A DNA stretch of 64,000 bases from Rhodospirillaceae bacterium (lineage in GTDB: Bacteria > Pseudomonadota > Alphaproteobacteria > CACIAM-22H2). A program made the position numbers and the translations under genes. The stretch spans positions 62,001 to 126,000 of the forward strand of contig JALHMR010000006.1 of assembly GCA_022843945.1 (NCBI GenBank). The letters are read 5' to 3'. The notes under the pieces are model-generated. The model did not search any database. It had not been told where the DNA came from and was given only the letters and a program-made list of their open reading frames with translations. Below, piece after piece: positions 34,174-44,731 of this stretch (positions within the stretch are counted from its first letter, which is position 1; the number at the start of each line of letters is the position of its first letter).

Positions 34174-36234
34174 TCAGACCGGCCAGCCGATGGCCCGTCG
34201 CAGGAAGGCGTAGCCCAGCGCCGTGAACGCGGCGCGCTCCTTGTTGTCCTTGCCGTAGCTGTGCCCGCCCGCCGCCGGCTCGTAGAGCCAGGCCTCGTAG
34301 CCCAGCGCCTGCAGCTTGGCCGTCATCTTGCGGGCATGGCCGGGATGCACGCGGTCGTCACGCCGCGTGGTGGCCAGCAGGATCGGCGGATAGCGCCGGC
34401 CCGGCGCGGCCTGGTGATATGCCGAGATCGCCGAGAGGAACTGCCAGTCCGCCGGCTTGTCGGGATCGCCGTATTCGGCGATCCAGCTCGCCCCGGCATG
34501 CAGCTTCGAATAGCGCCGCATGTCGATCAGCGGGATGGTGCAGAACAGCCCGCCGAAGCGCTCGGGATAGCGGGTCAGCATGTTGGTGATCAGGATGCCG
34601 CCATTCGAGCCGCCCTCGGCGGCGATGCGCCCGGGCCGCGTGACACCGCGGCGCACCAGGTCGGCGGCCACGGCGGCGAAATCGTCGTGGCTCAGGCGCT
34701 TGCCCTCGCGCCGCCCCGCCTCGTGCCAGGGTGTCCCGAATTCGCCGCCGCCGCGCAGGCAGGCCACGACATGCGTGCCGCCCTTCTCCAGCCACAGCTT
34801 GCCGATTGCCGAATCGTAGTGCGGCAGCTGCGATATGGCGAAGCCGCCATAGCCGTAGAGATGCACCGGCGCCTCGCCGGTCTCGCCGGCCGGCCCGATC
34901 TGGAAATAGGGGATACGCGTGCCGTCGATCGAAACAGCATCGTGGCGCGTCACCTGCAACCCCTCAGCGTTGAACGTGCGGGGCGCACGCTTCAGCAGTT
35001 CCGGCGCCTGGCCCGGCTTGATGAGGCAGAACGACGCCGGGGTGAGCGGGTCCTGGGTGTTGGCCAGGAGATCGCCGGTCGACTCTTCCTCCTCCATGTC
35101 GAGCGACCAGACATGGGCGACACCGTGCTCGGGCAGGCCGGCCAGGCGCTCGCGCCGCCACTCGCCGGGTCCCGGCGTGAGCACCTCGCTCACCGGGCGC
35201 AGGTCATCAAGATAGGAGAGGACCAGCCGCCCGCCGCTCCACAGCAGGTTCTGGAACGAGCGCCGCGGGCCCGGCTCCCACAACCGCGTGAAACGCCGAT
35301 CACCAGCCAGGAACGCCTTGAAGGAGAGGCCGACCACCGTATCGGGGGCATAGGTCTCACTGCCCACGGTCCAGGACGTGCGCGGCTTGACCACCAGCCA
35401 GCCGCGATGCCAGCGGTAAAGCGCATCGGTCGGCAGCTCGATCCTGGTTTTCTTCCCGCTGCTGTCGCCAATCCAGACGTTTGAATCAAAGAAGCCGGTC
35501 CGCTCGGCGAACCAGACACAGGACGTCTCGGGGTCCCGGTCGACATCGCCCCACACGCTCATCGAGGTGACCGGCGCTTCGAAGATGACCGGCGCCTGCA
35601 ACGCGTCGGTGCCCCGCCGCCAGCGCCGGACGGTCCGGGCATAGCCCGACGTCGTCGCCATATCCGGGCCCAAAGCCGACGAGAGCAGCAGCGTGTCGCG
35701 GTCGAGCCAGGCGCTGGCGCCCTTGGCTTCCGGCAGGAAGAAGCCGTCGATGACGAACTGCCGCGCCTTGAGGTCGAACTCGCGCAGCACCACGGCATCG
35801 CCGCCGCCGCGCGACAGCCGGAGGATGGCCCGGTCATGCGTGACCGGCAGGCTGCTGGCGCCGCTCCACACCCAGTCCTCGTCTTCCGCCTTGGCCAGCC
35901 CGTCGAGATCGAGCAGCACCGTCCATTGCGGAGCCGCGCTGCGGAAACTGTCCAAGGTGGTCGTCCGCCACAGCCCGCGGGGATTGGCGGCGTCCTTCCA
36001 GAAGTTGAACAGCCGCTCGCCACGCCGGCTGATGAAAGGGATGTGGTCGGTGCGGTCGAGGATCGCCGCCAGCGCGTCGCGATCCCGGGCGAAGCCCTCA
36101 TCCGCAAAACGCGCCAGGGTGCGGGCGTTCTGCTGCTCGACCCAGGCAACCGCGCGCGCCTCGTCCACCGGCTCCAGCCAGAGATACGGATCGTCATCCG
36201 GCGCTTCTTGTGTCGGGCGTGCATCGATCATCAT
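34174..36234 (-). CDS. prolyl oligopeptidase family serine peptidase (S9A)
   Basis: A 686-residue cytosolic peptidase. The N-terminal part ([20 protein letters not shown] to about residue 400) is the beta-propeller gate. The C-terminal alpha/beta hydrolase has Ser543 in GGSNGGI, Asp626/627 in [10 protein letters not shown] and His658 in GGHSYG, a complete triad. It cleaves short peptides after Pro. ATG 36234 follows GGAGACGAG; a second ATG follows directly. It converges with the ChrR gene with no gap. Confidence 0.93.
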   Translation of the reverse strand: MMIDARPTQEAPDDDPYLWLEPVDEARAVAWVEQQNARTLARFADEGFARDRDALAAILDRTDHIPFISRRGERLFNFWKDAANPRGLWRTTTLDSFRSAAPQWTVLLDLDGLAKAEDEDWVWSGASSLPVTHDRAILRLSRGGGDAVVLREFDLKARQFVIDGFFLPEAKGASAWLDRDTLLLSSALGPDMATTSGYARTVRRWRRGTDALQAPVIFEAPVTSMSVWGDVDRDPETSCVWFAERTGFFDSNVWIGDSSGKKTRIELPTDALYRWHRGWLVVKPRTSWTVGSETYAPDTVVGLSFKAFLAGDRRFTRLWEPGPRRSFQNLLWSGGRLVLSYLDDLRPVSEVLTPGPGEWRRERLAGLPEHGVAHVWSLDMEEEESTGDLLANTQDPLTPASFCLIKPGQAPELLKRAPRTFNAEGLQVTRHDAVSIDGTRIPYFQIGPAGETGEAPVHLYGYGGFAISQLPHYDSAIGKLWLEKGGTHVVACLRGGGEFGTPWHEAGRREGKRLSHDDFAAVAADLVRRGVTRPGRIAAEGGSNGGILITNMLTRYPERFGGLFCTIPLIDMRRYSKLHAGASWIAEYGDPDKPADWQFLSAISAYHQAAPGRRYPPILLATTRRDDRVHPGHARKMTAKLQALGYEAWLYEPAAGGHSYGKDNKERAAFTALGYAFLRRAIGWPV

Positions 36235-36409
36235 CTCGTCTCCAAGACAGGCGGTACCATTCTGCCGTAAAGCCCGCGCCACGGTTGATTCCGCGGCGAG
36301 GCGCCCCTTTATCCTATGGACGCCCCCCCGCTTCCGGCCGAAAATTCCATGGGCAGCAGACTCCGCCGCCCGCCCTTCGCTATCGTTGTCCCCTAACGAA
36401 GACGGTTCC

Positions 36410-39400
36410 GTGACGCCCGAGTTCCTCTTTCATCCCGCCGTCGCCGCCTGGTTCGACAAGAGCTTCAAGGAAGCGACCGGCGCCCAGGCCCAGGCCTGGC
36501 CGTCGATCAAGGCCGGCCAGCATACGCTGATCGCCGCCCCCACCGGCTCGGGCAAGACGCTGGCCGCCTTCCTGGCGGCGATCGACGACCTGGTGCGCCA
36601 GGGCGTGGCCGGCACGCTCACCAACCAGACCCAGGTCGTCTACGTCTCGCCGCTCAAGGCGTTGTCGAACGACATCCAGCGCAACCTCGAAGCCCCGCTG
36701 GCCGGCATCCGCGAGGAGCTGAAGGCGCTGGGTTTGCCGGATGTCGAGATCCGCGCCTGGGTACGCACCGGCGACACGCCGCAGGCGGAGCGCAACCAGG
36801 CCCGCAAGAACCCGCCGCATATCGTGGTGACGACGCCGGAGTCGCTCTACATCCTGCTCGGCTCCGAGAGCGGCCGCGCCATGCTGGCCACCACCCGCAC
36901 GGTGATCGTCGACGAAATCCATGCCGTCGCCCCCAACAAGCGCGGCGCGCACCTGGCCCTGTCTCTGGAGCGGCTGCAGGCGCTGACCGGCAGCAAGCTC
37001 CTGCGCGTCGGCCTGTCGGCCACCCAGAAGCCCATCGAGGATGTGGCGCGTTTCCTGGTCGGCACCGGACCCGAAGGCGGACCGGCGCCCGAATGCCGGA
37101 TCGTCGATACCGGCCACATCCGCAAGCGCGACCTGGCGCTGGAGATTCCTTCGTCGCCGCTCGACGCCGTGATGTCGAACGAGGTGTGGACCGAGGTCTA
37201 CGACAAGGTCGCCCAGCTGATCGAGGCGCATCGCACGACCTTGATCTTCGTCAACACGCGCCGCATGGCCGAGCGGGCGACGCGCCAGATCTCGGAGCGC
37301 GTCGGCGAGATCCATGTCGCCACTCATCACGGCAGCCTGTCCAAGGAGCAGCGCTTCGATTCCGAGCAGCGCCTGAAGCGCGGCGATCTCAAGGCGCTGG
37401 TCGCCACCGCCTCACTGGAGCTGGGCATCGATATCGGCGACGTCGATCTGGTGGTGCAGCTCGGCTCGCCGCGGGCCATCGCCGCCTTCCTGCAGCGCGT
37501 CGGGCGCTCCGGCCACTCGGTCGGCGGCACGCCCAAGGGCCGGCTGTTTCCCCTGTCGCGTGACGAGCTGGTCGAATGCACGGCCCTGATCGACAGCGTG
37601 CAGCGCGGCGAGCTCGACCGGCTGATCATCCCGGAGCGCCCGCTCGACCTGCTGGCCCAGCAGATCGTGGCCGAGACCGCGGCCCAGGAATGGACCGAGG
37701 ACGCGCTCTACGCCCTCTATCGCCGCGCCTGGCCTTACCGCGACCTGGCGCGCGCCGATTTCGACGCCATCGTCACCATGCTGGGCGAGGGCTTCACCAC
37801 GCGCCGCGGCCGGCGCGGCGCCCTCATCCACCACGACGCGGTGAACAAGGAGATCCGCGGCCGGCGCGGCGCGCGGCTGACCGCCATCACCTCCGGCGGC
37901 GCCATTCCCGACAATGCCGATTACCGGGTGATGCTGGAGCCGGAAAGCACCTTCATCGGCTCGGTGAACGAGGATTTCGCGGTCGAGAGCCTGACCGGCG
38001 ATGTCTTCCAGCTGGGCAACCGCTCCTACCGCATCCTGCGCGTCGAGCGCGGCACGGTGCGGGTCGAGGACGCGCACGGCCAGCCGCCGAGCATTCCGTT
38101 CTGGCTGGGCGAGGCGCCGGGCCGCAGCGACGAGCTGTCGGTCTCCGTGTCGCGCCTGCGCGCGGAAATCGCCCAGCGCCTGGACCGCGATCCCTCGGGC
38201 GAGGAGGCGCGGCAGTTCCTCCAGGACCAGGTCGGGGTGAGTGCCGCCATCGCGCTGGAGATCGTCGAATACCTGTCGATGGGCAAGCAGGCACTGGGCG
38301 TGCTGCCGACCCGCAGCACGCTGGTCTTCGAGCGCTTCTTCGACGAGGCCGGCGGCATGCAGCTGGTCATCCATTCGCCCTATGGCAGCCGGATCAACCG
38401 CGCCTGGGGCCTGGCCTTGCGCAAGCGCTTCTGCCGCAATTTCAACTTCGAGCTCCAGGCGGCGGCGACCGAGGACAACATCGTCCTCTCGCTGACCCAG
38501 GCGCACAGCTTCGACCTTGAAGAAGTGCAGCGCTATCTCCACTCCAACAGCGCGCGCGACGTGCTGGTCCAGGCGCTGCTCGATGCGCCGATGTTCCAGA
38601 CCCGCTGGCGCTGGGTGGCCAGCGCGGCGCTGGCCCTGCCACGCTTCCGCGGCGGCAAGAAGGTGCCGCCGCAATTCGCGCGCATGGACTCCGAAGACCT
38701 GCTGGCCAGCGTCTTCCCCGACCAGGTGGCCTGCGCCGAGAACCTGCCCGGCGGGCCGATCGAGATTCCCGATCATCCGCTCGTGCAGCAGACGATCAAG
38801 GACTGCCTGACCGAGGCGATGGATGTCGAGGGTTTCGAGCGCCTGCTGCGCGGTCTCGAATCGGGCGAGATCAAGGTCGTCGCCCGCGACCTCACCGGCC
38901 CCTCGCCGCTGGCCCTCGAAGTGCTCTCCGCGCGCCCTTACGCCTTTCTCGACGACGCCCCGCTGGAGGAGCGCCGCACCCAGGCGGTGATGAGCCGCGG
39001 CTGGCTCGCCCCCGAAACGGCGGCCGATCTCGGCCGCCTCGATCCCGAGGCCATCGAGCGCGTACGCCAGGAAGCCTGGCCCGATCCGACCAATGAAGAC
39101 GAACTGCATGACGGGCTGGTCTGGCTGGGCTTCATCACCCCGCAGGAGGCCGACAAGCAGCCGGCCTGGGGCGAATGGCTGACGGCGCTGTCGCGCAGCA
39201 AACGCGTGGCGCGTTTCGGGGAAACCGGCGTGTGGATCACCGCCGAGCGCCTGCCGCAGTTCCAGGCGCTGTGGCCGGAGGCCAGGCCGCAACCCGCCAT
39301 CGAAGCGCCGGCCGCCTACGCCAAACCCTGGACCCGGGAAGAGGCGCTGGTCGAGATCGTGCGCGGCCGGCTCGAGGGCCTCGGGCCCGTGACTGAGCCG

Positions 39401-40747
39401 GCGCTGGCCGCAGCATTGGGCGTGCCGCAGGAAGAGATCAACGGCGCGCTGCTCTCGCTGCAGGCCGAAGGCTTCGCCATGCGCGGGCGCTTCACCCACC
39501 TCCCTGAGTCAGATGAATGGTGCGAGCGCCGCCTGCTCGCCCGTATCCACCGCTACACGGTCAAGCGCCTGCGCGCCGAGATCGAGCCGGTGGCGGCGCG
39601 CGACTTCGTGCGTTTCCTTCTGAGCTGGCAGCGCGTCTCGGCCGACTCGCGCATGGAAGGGCCCGAGGCGATCGAGCCGGTGGTCGGTCAGCTCGAAGGC
39701 TTCGAAGCGCCGGCCAGCGCCTGGGAAAGCGAGATCCTCACCGCGCGGCTCAAGGGCTACGAGCCTGGCTGGCTCGACGATCTCTGCCTGTCAGGACGCA
39801 CCTCTTGGGCGCGCCTCAGGCCGCGTAACGCCAATGCCAGCGCCCTGCGCGTCGCCCCGGTGCGCACCACGCCGATCACGTTGCTGGCCCGCAAGCACGC
39901 CGCGCTCTGGGCAGCCCTGTCCCCGACCGACGAGCAGATAAAGCCGAGTAGTGCAGCCAGCCAGGTCCTGTCCAGCATCCGCGAGCACGGCGCCTCGTTC
40001 TTCGACGAGATCGTCGAGGGGACGGGCCTGCTACGGCCGCAGGTCGAGGAGGCGCTGGCCGAACTGGTGGCGCTGGGCCTGGTGAACTCCGACAGCTTCG
40101 GCGGGTTGCGGGCGCTGCTCGTGCCGCAGGACCGCCGCAAATCCTTTGCCGGGGCGCGCCGCCGGCGCCGGCCCTCGGCCTTCGGCATGGACGATGCCGG
40201 TCGCTGGGCCTTGGCCCGGCGCACGCGAGCCAGCGGCAGCAAGGAAAGCGAGGCGGTCGAGCACATCGCCCGCACCCTGCTGCGCCGCTACGGCGTGGTC
40301 TTCTGGCGGCTGCTGGAGCGCGAGGCCGACTGGCTGCCGCCCTGGCGCGACATCCTGCGCGTCTATCGCACCCTGGAAGCGCGCGGCGAGATCCGCGGCG
40401 GCCGGTTTGTGACGGGCTTTTCCGGTGAGCAGTACGCGCTGCCCGATGCCGTGGGCATGCTGCGCGAGATTCGGCGCAAGGAACACGACGGAAGGCTTCT
40501 ATCAGTGTCGGGCGCTGACCCCCTGAACCTGGTCGGCATCCTGACGCCGGGCCCGAAACTGGCCTCGCTGACCGGCAACCGGGTGCTCTACCGCGACGGC
40601 ATTCCCATTGCCGTGCTGGCCGGCGGCGAGGCGCAGTTCCTGGAGCCATTGGAGCCGGCGGAGGAATGGGCGGCGCGCAAGGCGCTGCTGCGCGGGCCGG
40701 CGGCGGAGCCGATCCTGCCGACCGAGAAAACAGGGGCAGCAGACTGA
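36410..40747 (+). CDS. lhr: Lhr-type large ATP-dependent DNA helicase
   Basis: A 1445-residue superfamily 2 helicase. The Lhr-core includes Walker A APTGSGKT at residues 43-50, [14 protein letters not shown] at 168-171, GLSATQKP near 204 and the C-terminal motor motifs [10 protein letters not shown] and [10 protein letters not shown] winged-helix/beta-barrel module and a long Lhr C-terminal half follow. Bacterial Lhr is a 3'-5' helicase implicated in repair of damaged or crosslinked DNA. The GTG at 36410 is the chosen start; upstream frame is only antisense to the peptidase. Confidence 0.95.
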   Translation: MTPEFLFHPAVAAWFDKSFKEATGAQAQAWPSIKAGQHTLIAAPTGSGKTLAAFLAAIDDLVRQGVAGTLTNQTQVVYVSPLKALSNDIQRNLEAPLAGIREELKALGLPDVEIRAWVRTGDTPQAERNQARKNPPHIVVTTPESLYILLGSESGRAMLATTRTVIVDEIHAVAPNKRGAHLALSLERLQALTGSKLLRVGLSATQKPIEDVARFLVGTGPEGGPAPECRIVDTGHIRKRDLALEIPSSPLDAVMSNEVWTEVYDKVAQLIEAHRTTLIFVNTRRMAERATRQISERVGEIHVATHHGSLSKEQRFDSEQRLKRGDLKALVATASLELGIDIGDVDLVVQLGSPRAIAAFLQRVGRSGHSVGGTPKGRLFPLSRDELVECTALIDSVQRGELDRLIIPERPLDLLAQQIVAETAAQEWTEDALYALYRRAWPYRDLARADFDAIVTMLGEGFTTRRGRRGALIHHDAVNKEIRGRRGARLTAITSGGAIPDNADYRVMLEPESTFIGSVNEDFAVESLTGDVFQLGNRSYRILRVERGTVRVEDAHGQPPSIPFWLGEAPGRSDELSVSVSRLRAEIAQRLDRDPSGEEARQFLQDQVGVSAAIALEIVEYLSMGKQALGVLPTRSTLVFERFFDEAGGMQLVIHSPYGSRINRAWGLALRKRFCRNFNFELQAAATEDNIVLSLTQAHSFDLEEVQRYLHSNSARDVLVQALLDAPMFQTRWRWVASAALALPRFRGGKKVPPQFARMDSEDLLASVFPDQVACAENLPGGPIEIPDHPLVQQTIKDCLTEAMDVEGFERLLRGLESGEIKVVARDLTGPSPLALEVLSARPYAFLDDAPLEERRTQAVMSRGWLAPETAADLGRLDPEAIERVRQEAWPDPTNEDELHDGLVWLGFITPQEADKQPAWGEWLTALSRSKRVARFGETGVWITAERLPQFQALWPEARPQPAIEAPAAYAKPWTREEALVEIVRGRLEGLGPVTEPALAAALGVPQEEINGALLSLQAEGFAMRGRFTHLPESDEWCERRLLARIHRYTVKRLRAEIEPVAARDFVRFLLSWQRVSADSRMEGPEAIEPVVGQLEGFEAPASAWESEILTARLKGYEPGWLDDLCLSGRTSWARLRPRNANASALRVAPVRTTPITLLARKHAALWAALSPTDEQIKPSSAASQVLSSIREHGASFFDEIVEGTGLLRPQVEEALAELVALGLVNSDSFGGLRALLVPQDRRKSFAGARRRRRPSAFGMDDAGRWALARRTRASGSKESEAVEHIARTLLRRYGVVFWRLLEREADWLPPWRDILRVYRTLEARGEIRGGRFVTGFSGEQYALPDAVGMLREIRRKEHDGRLLSVSGADPLNLVGILTPGPKLASLTGNRVLYRDGIPIAVLAGGEAQFLEPLEPAEEWAARKALLRGPAAEPILPTEKTGAAD

Positions 40748-40799
40748 CACCCGACGGGTCGGCTTGCCGGCCTGCGCCGGTGCCGCTACAACCTAGGCC

Positions 40800-41420
40800 A
40801 TGACGTTCCCCGACGAGAAATTCAGCGACGCATCGGCCTACGCGGACGCGTATTTCAGCGAGCTGGCGCGCGCGGCAAAGAGCGTCGATCGCGGCCGGGT
40901 CGCCGCCGCCGTTGCCCTCCTCGACAAGGCCTACGCCCGCCGGGCGACGCTCTTCGTCTGCGGAAACGGCGGCTCGGCCTCCATCTCCAACCACCTCGCC
41001 TGCGATCACGGCAAGCTCATCTCGACCGACACCGATCTGCTGCCGCGCATCCAGTCGCTCGCCGCCAATGTCGAGGTGATCACCGCGATCGCCAACGATA
41101 TCAGCTATGCCGACGTGTTCACCCACCAGCTCCGCCTCAACGGCAGCCGCGGCGACGTGGTGATGACCGTCTCCTCGTCGGGCGATTCGGACAATGTGGT
41201 GCGCGCCGCCCAGTGGGGCCTCGACAACGGCTGCGAGGTGATCGCGCTGACCGGATTCAATGGCGGCCGCACGGCGAAACTCGCCACCGTCAATCTGCAC
41301 GTCACCGCCGACAATTACGGCGTGATCGAGGACGTGCACCAGTCGCTGATGCACCTGATGGCCCAGTTCATCCGCCAGAAGCGCATGAGCGAGGCGCTGA
41401 TCAAGGAACGGAAGTTCTAG
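40800..41420 (+). CDS. SIS-domain phosphoheptose isomerase-like protein (GmhA/DiaA type)
   Basis: A 206-residue sugar isomerase domain protein. Sugar-phosphate-binding blocks are CGNGGSASISNHLACDH near residue 54 and SSSGDSDNVVRAA near 123, with the C-terminal HQSLMHLM helix. GmhA converts sedoheptulose 7-phosphate to heptose phosphate for LPS; DiaA is a DnaA partner of the same fold. No other heptose genes are adjacent, so either is possible. It starts 52 nt after lhr. Confidence 0.88.
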   Translation: MTFPDEKFSDASAYADAYFSELARAAKSVDRGRVAAAVALLDKAYARRATLFVCGNGGSASISNHLACDHGKLISTDTDLLPRIQSLAANVEVITAIANDISYADVFTHQLRLNGSRGDVVMTVSSSGDSDNVVRAAQWGLDNGCEVIALTGFNGGRTAKLATVNLHVTADNYGVIEDVHQSLMHLMAQFIRQKRMSEALIKERKF

Positions 41421-41443
41421 CGGGCCGCCGCGTCGCGGGACCG

Positions 41444-41884
41444 TTAGCCCTGGATCAGGGTTTCGGCGAGCAGCAGGATGTCGTCATCCATCTGCTCCTT
41501 GACCGTGCGGTAGAGGTCGCGGATCGAGACGATGCCGACCAGCTTGCCTCCCTCGACCACCGGCAGGTGGCGAAAGCCGCGCTTGTTCATCATCTCCAGC
41601 GCCATGATGACGGAGTCCGACGCCTCGATGGTCTGCGGGCTGGCGGTCATCACCTCGCCCAGCGTGGTGGTATCGGGGTCGCGGCTCTCCGCCACGATGC
41701 GCACCATGGCGTCGCGCTCGGTGAAGATGCCGAGCAGCTTGTCATCCTCGACCACCATGACGGCGCCGATGCGCCGCTTGGCCATGAGCTGCACCGCCTC
41801 GCGCACCTTGATGTCACGCGCGAAGGTAACCGTGTCCTGGCCATGGATGGCGTGCGGAACGATGGTGCGTTCGGTGGGCAGCAT
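41444..41884 (-). CDS. CBS-domain pair protein
   Basis: A 146-residue protein made of two CBS motifs: AVQLMAKRRIGAVMVVEDDKLLGIFTERD and SDSVIMALEMMNKRGFRHLPVVEGGKLVGIVSIRDL. Such stand-alone Bateman modules bind adenine nucleotides and regulate partner proteins. Its start codon shares one base with the patatin gene stop (TGATG), so translation is coupled. Confidence 0.92.
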   Translation of the reverse strand: MLPTERTIVPHAIHGQDTVTFARDIKVREAVQLMAKRRIGAVMVVEDDKLLGIFTERDAMVRIVAESRDPDTTTLGEVMTASPQTIEASDSVIMALEMMNKRGFRHLPVVEGGKLVGIVSIRDLYRTVKEQMDDDILLLAETLIQG

Positions 41885-42948
41885 CAGAAGAACAGTTTCT
41901 GCAGGTCGATGGACGTGCTGTTGCCGAGCTCGCGGAAATTGTTGGCCAGCCACGTCTCGGTGGTGGAGCGCCCGAGATTGAACAGCAGGTCGATGAAGTC
42001 GCCGTCGATGTTGAGCTTCGACGAGGCGCCGAACTTCTCCATCTCCTTCTCCGCATGGATCATGTGGAAGTAGATACGGCGCAGGTTGGTCTTGCCGGTC
42101 AGGCGGTGCTGATCGAGGAGCCGGGTGACCAGGGCGATGGCGCGCATCTCGCGCATCATCGTGGCGTTGAAGCTGATGGTGTTCATGCGATCGATGATCG
42201 CCCGCGCGCTGTCCGGCAGCTTCTCGATGACGATCGGGTTGATCTCGACCAGAATGACGTCCGAGGCCTTGCAGTTGTAGATCAGCGGGAACATCGCCGG
42301 GTTGCCCATGAAGCCGCCGTCCCAGTAGTGCTCGCCGTCGATCTCGACGGCCTGGAAGAGATGCGGCAGGCAGGCCGAGGCGAGCAGCGCGTCGGCGGTG
42401 ATCTCCTTAGGCTTGAAGACGCGGATCTTGCCGGTGCGCACGTTGGTCGTGCAGACATGCAGCTTGATGCTGCTCGATGAGTGCCGCAGCCGGTCGAAGT
42501 TGATCAGCTCCTCGAGCAGCGGGCGCAAGGGGTGCGTGCCCGCCGGGTTGAGCTGATAGGGCGACATCATCCGGGTCACCATGTCGAAGAAATGATAGGC
42601 CGGCGAATGGTCGAGACTGTGGTTGCCCATCCACTTGTCGAAGATCGTGGGCGTGAAGATGGAGTGGCGGCCCGAATCGACGATGCGCTCCCAGAACTCG
42701 CGCAGCAGCGCGCGGGCCCCGTCGCGGCCGTCGAGCATCATGCCGTAGACCAGCATGGCGCCGTTCATGGCGCCGGCGCTGGTGGCGCTGATGCCGTCGA
42801 TGCGGATGCGCTCGTCTTCGAGCAGCCGGTCGAGCACGCCCCAGGTGAAGGCGCCGTGGGCGCCGCCACCCTGCAGGGCGAGGCTCACGGTGCGCAATGG
42901 CGCGTTGCCGGTTGTCGATCCGGCGGTGGGCTCGGTGCCCGTATCCAT
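41884..42948 (-). CDS. patatin-like phospholipase with DUF3734-type C-terminus
   Basis: A 354-residue acyl hydrolase. The oxyanion loop GGGAHG is at residues 27-32, the nucleophile is Ser57 in SATSAGAMNG (Ala in place of the first Gly of GxSxG, common in this subgroup), and the catalytic Asp is in DGGFMGNPA. The C-terminal third, with REMRAIALVTRLLDQHRL, resembles DUF3734. The family is seen near polyhydroxybutyrate metabolism genes. Translationally coupled to the CBS gene. Upstream DNA at 42990-43035 is A/T-rich with a TAACCGGTTA palindrome, a likely promoter. Confidence 0.92.
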   Translation of the reverse strand: MDTGTEPTAGSTTGNAPLRTVSLALQGGGAHGAFTWGVLDRLLEDERIRIDGISATSAGAMNGAMLVYGMMLDGRDGARALLREFWERIVDSGRHSIFTPTIFDKWMGNHSLDHSPAYHFFDMVTRMMSPYQLNPAGTHPLRPLLEELINFDRLRHSSSSIKLHVCTTNVRTGKIRVFKPKEITADALLASACLPHLFQAVEIDGEHYWDGGFMGNPAMFPLIYNCKASDVILVEINPIVIEKLPDSARAIIDRMNTISFNATMMREMRAIALVTRLLDQHRLTGKTNLRRIYFHMIHAEKEMEKFGASSKLNIDGDFIDLLFNLGRSTTETWLANNFRELGNSTSIDLQKLFF

Positions 42949-43082
42949 GCGGCGCAATACCCCTGCGGTCGGCCCGGGGCGCAGGCCCACGGATAACCGG
43001 TTAACTATGTTACTAAAATACCAATAAAAGGTGAATTTCCCGGATCGGGGACAACCGTGTCGGAACCCGGCGCCGACTTAAC

Positions 43083-43691
43083 CTAGCTCTTGGCCTTCGA
43101 TTTTCCGGTGGCGTGGCCCTTGCCGCGACCGCGCCGCGGCGCGCCAAACACGTGTTTGGTCATCGCCGGCGCGGCGCCGCCGGGCCGGGTCGGACGCACC
43201 GGGTAGCCGCCCTGGCTGAGGATACGGTCGTACATGACCAGCGCCCCGGCCAGGGCCAGGTTGATGCTGAAGCGCGTCGGGATCTTCACCACGTGGTCGC
43301 AGCGCGCCAGGATCTCCGGCGGCAGCGAGGTGCGCTCGGCCCCCAGCAAGTAGGCGCAGGCCCGCGGGTGATGGAAGCGCGGCAGGTCGATGGCCTCGTC
43401 GGTAAGCTCGATGCCGACCAGGGCGCAGCCGACCGGCAGTCGGAAATCGCCCGCGTCGGCGAACTCGTAGAACGGCACGCTGGACGGCGTATCGGCCGTG
43501 TCGGCGAGCTTTCCCTCGCGCCGCTCGTAGGCGGCGGCGATGGTGAAAGTGAAACTGGCGCCGAAGGCGTGCGCGCTGCGCAGCAGGCTGCCGACATTCA
43601 TCGCCTTGCTGACGCCCGCGATGCCGATCCCGAAATAGCCGCGCACGCTTGCCCCCCAATGAACCGCGGCCACCTTGCCCCCTCGTCCCAT
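43083..43691 (-). CDS. SpoU/TrmH-family RNA 2'-O-methyltransferase
   Basis: A 202-residue SPOUT enzyme. Knot motifs: MNVGSLLRSAHAFGA (motif 1), CAYLLGAERTSLPPE (motif 2), IPTRFSINLALAGALVMYD (motif 3). A basic Gly/Lys/Arg tail likely binds RNA. Target rRNA or tRNA not determined. Either ATG 43691 or ATG 43715 may start it; the latter shares its CATG with the asparaginase start on the other strand, so 43691 is slightly favoured. Confidence 0.9.
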   Translation of the reverse strand: MGRGGKVAAVHWGASVRGYFGIGIAGVSKAMNVGSLLRSAHAFGASFTFTIAAAYERREGKLADTADTPSSVPFYEFADAGDFRLPVGCALVGIELTDEAIDLPRFHHPRACAYLLGAERTSLPPEILARCDHVVKIPTRFSINLALAGALVMYDRILSQGGYPVRPTRPGGAAPAMTKHVFGAPRRGRGKGHATGKSKAKS

Positions 43692-43713
43692 TCGAGGCAA
43701 GGTGCCGGCCTTC

Positions 43714-44718
43714 ATGAGCGAGTCTCCGATCCTCGTCGAGGTGTGGCGCGGTGCGCTGGCCGAAAGCGTGCACCGTGGCGCCTATCTTGTCGTCGACACC
43801 GACGGCCGGATCGTCGAAGCCAAGGGCGACGCCGGGCGCGCCGTCTACGCACGCTCGGCGATCAAGCCGATCCTGGCGCTGCCGCTGGTGGAAACCGGCG
43901 CCGCCGATGCCGGAAAGGTTTCGGCGGCGGAGCTGGCGCTGGCCTGCGCCAGCCACGGCGGCGAGCCGCGCCATACGGAAGCGGTGGCGGCCTGGCTGGC
44001 CCGGCTCGGCCTGTCGGAGCGCGATCTCGAATGCGGCGCACACGCGCCCTATCACGTACCGTCGACCCAGGCGCTCTACGCCGCCGGGCAGCAGCCGAAC
44101 CAGCTTCACAACAACTGCTCGGGCAAGCATGCGGGCGTGCTGGCGACCTGCCGGCATGTCGGCGACCCGACGCGCGGCTACATCGCCCTGGAGCATCCCG
44201 CACAGCAGCGTCTGTTACGCGCGCTCGAGGAGATGTGCGGGGTCGCGCTGACGGCCGCGCCGGTCGGCATCGACGGCTGCGGCTTTCCGCAGCTGGCGAC
44301 TCCCCTGCTGGCGCTGGCGCGCGGCATGGCGCGTTTCGGCGCGCCGGACAAATTGCCGGCCGCACGGGCGGCCGCCTGCCGGCGGATCGCCGCGGCGATG
44401 GTGGCGCATCCGCTGATGGTCGCCGGCACCGGGCGTTTCTGCACCAGGGCGCTGGAGATCGCCGCCGGCAAGGCGGTGGTCAAGACCGGGGCCGAGGGTC
44501 TCTACATGGCGGCGATACCCGCCAAAGGGTTGGGCATCGCGATCAAGGTCGACGATGGCGCGGCACGCGCCGCCGAGGTGGCGATGGCCGCCTTGCTCAT
44601 CCGCCATGCCGGGCTCGACGCGGCGCAAGTCGCCGCTTTCGAAGCGCTGCAGCGCCCGCCGCAGACCAATGTCGCCGGGCGCGCCATCGGCGAGCTGCGG
44701 CCAGCCCCCGGCTTCTGA
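43714..44718 (+). CDS. asparaginase, PF06089 (ReAV-like) family
   Basis: A 334-residue amidohydrolase of the rhizobial inducible asparaginase family, not related to E. coli AnsA/B. Family residues are seen: SAIKP (Ser and Lys of the catalytic pair), CASHGG with the second Ser, and NNCSGKHAG with the Cys and Lys near the zinc site. It hydrolyses L-asparagine to aspartate. It is divergent from the SpoU gene and is followed 13 nt later by a methyltransferase gene on the same strand. Confidence 0.93.
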   Translation: MSESPILVEVWRGALAESVHRGAYLVVDTDGRIVEAKGDAGRAVYARSAIKPILALPLVETGAADAGKVSAAELALACASHGGEPRHTEAVAAWLARLGLSERDLECGAHAPYHVPSTQALYAAGQQPNQLHNNCSGKHAGVLATCRHVGDPTRGYIALEHPAQQRLLRALEEMCGVALTAAPVGIDGCGFPQLATPLLALARGMARFGAPDKLPAARAAACRRIAAAMVAHPLMVAGTGRFCTRALEIAAGKAVVKTGAEGLYMAAIPAKGLGIAIKVDDGAARAAEVAMAALLIRHAGLDAAQVAAFEALQRPPQTNVAGRAIGELRPAPGF

Positions 44719-44731
44719 TGACGAGTTTCTG

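Noticed and set aside
35693-36409. 239-codon N-terminal extension of the Lhr helicase
   Set aside because: It lies antisense to the prolyl oligopeptidase and has Ser/Arg-rich shadow composition. Lhr family length fits a start at 36410.
37412-39499. 695-codon frame on the minus strand opposite lhr
   Set aside because: Same reason: antisense shadow of a well-supported helicase.
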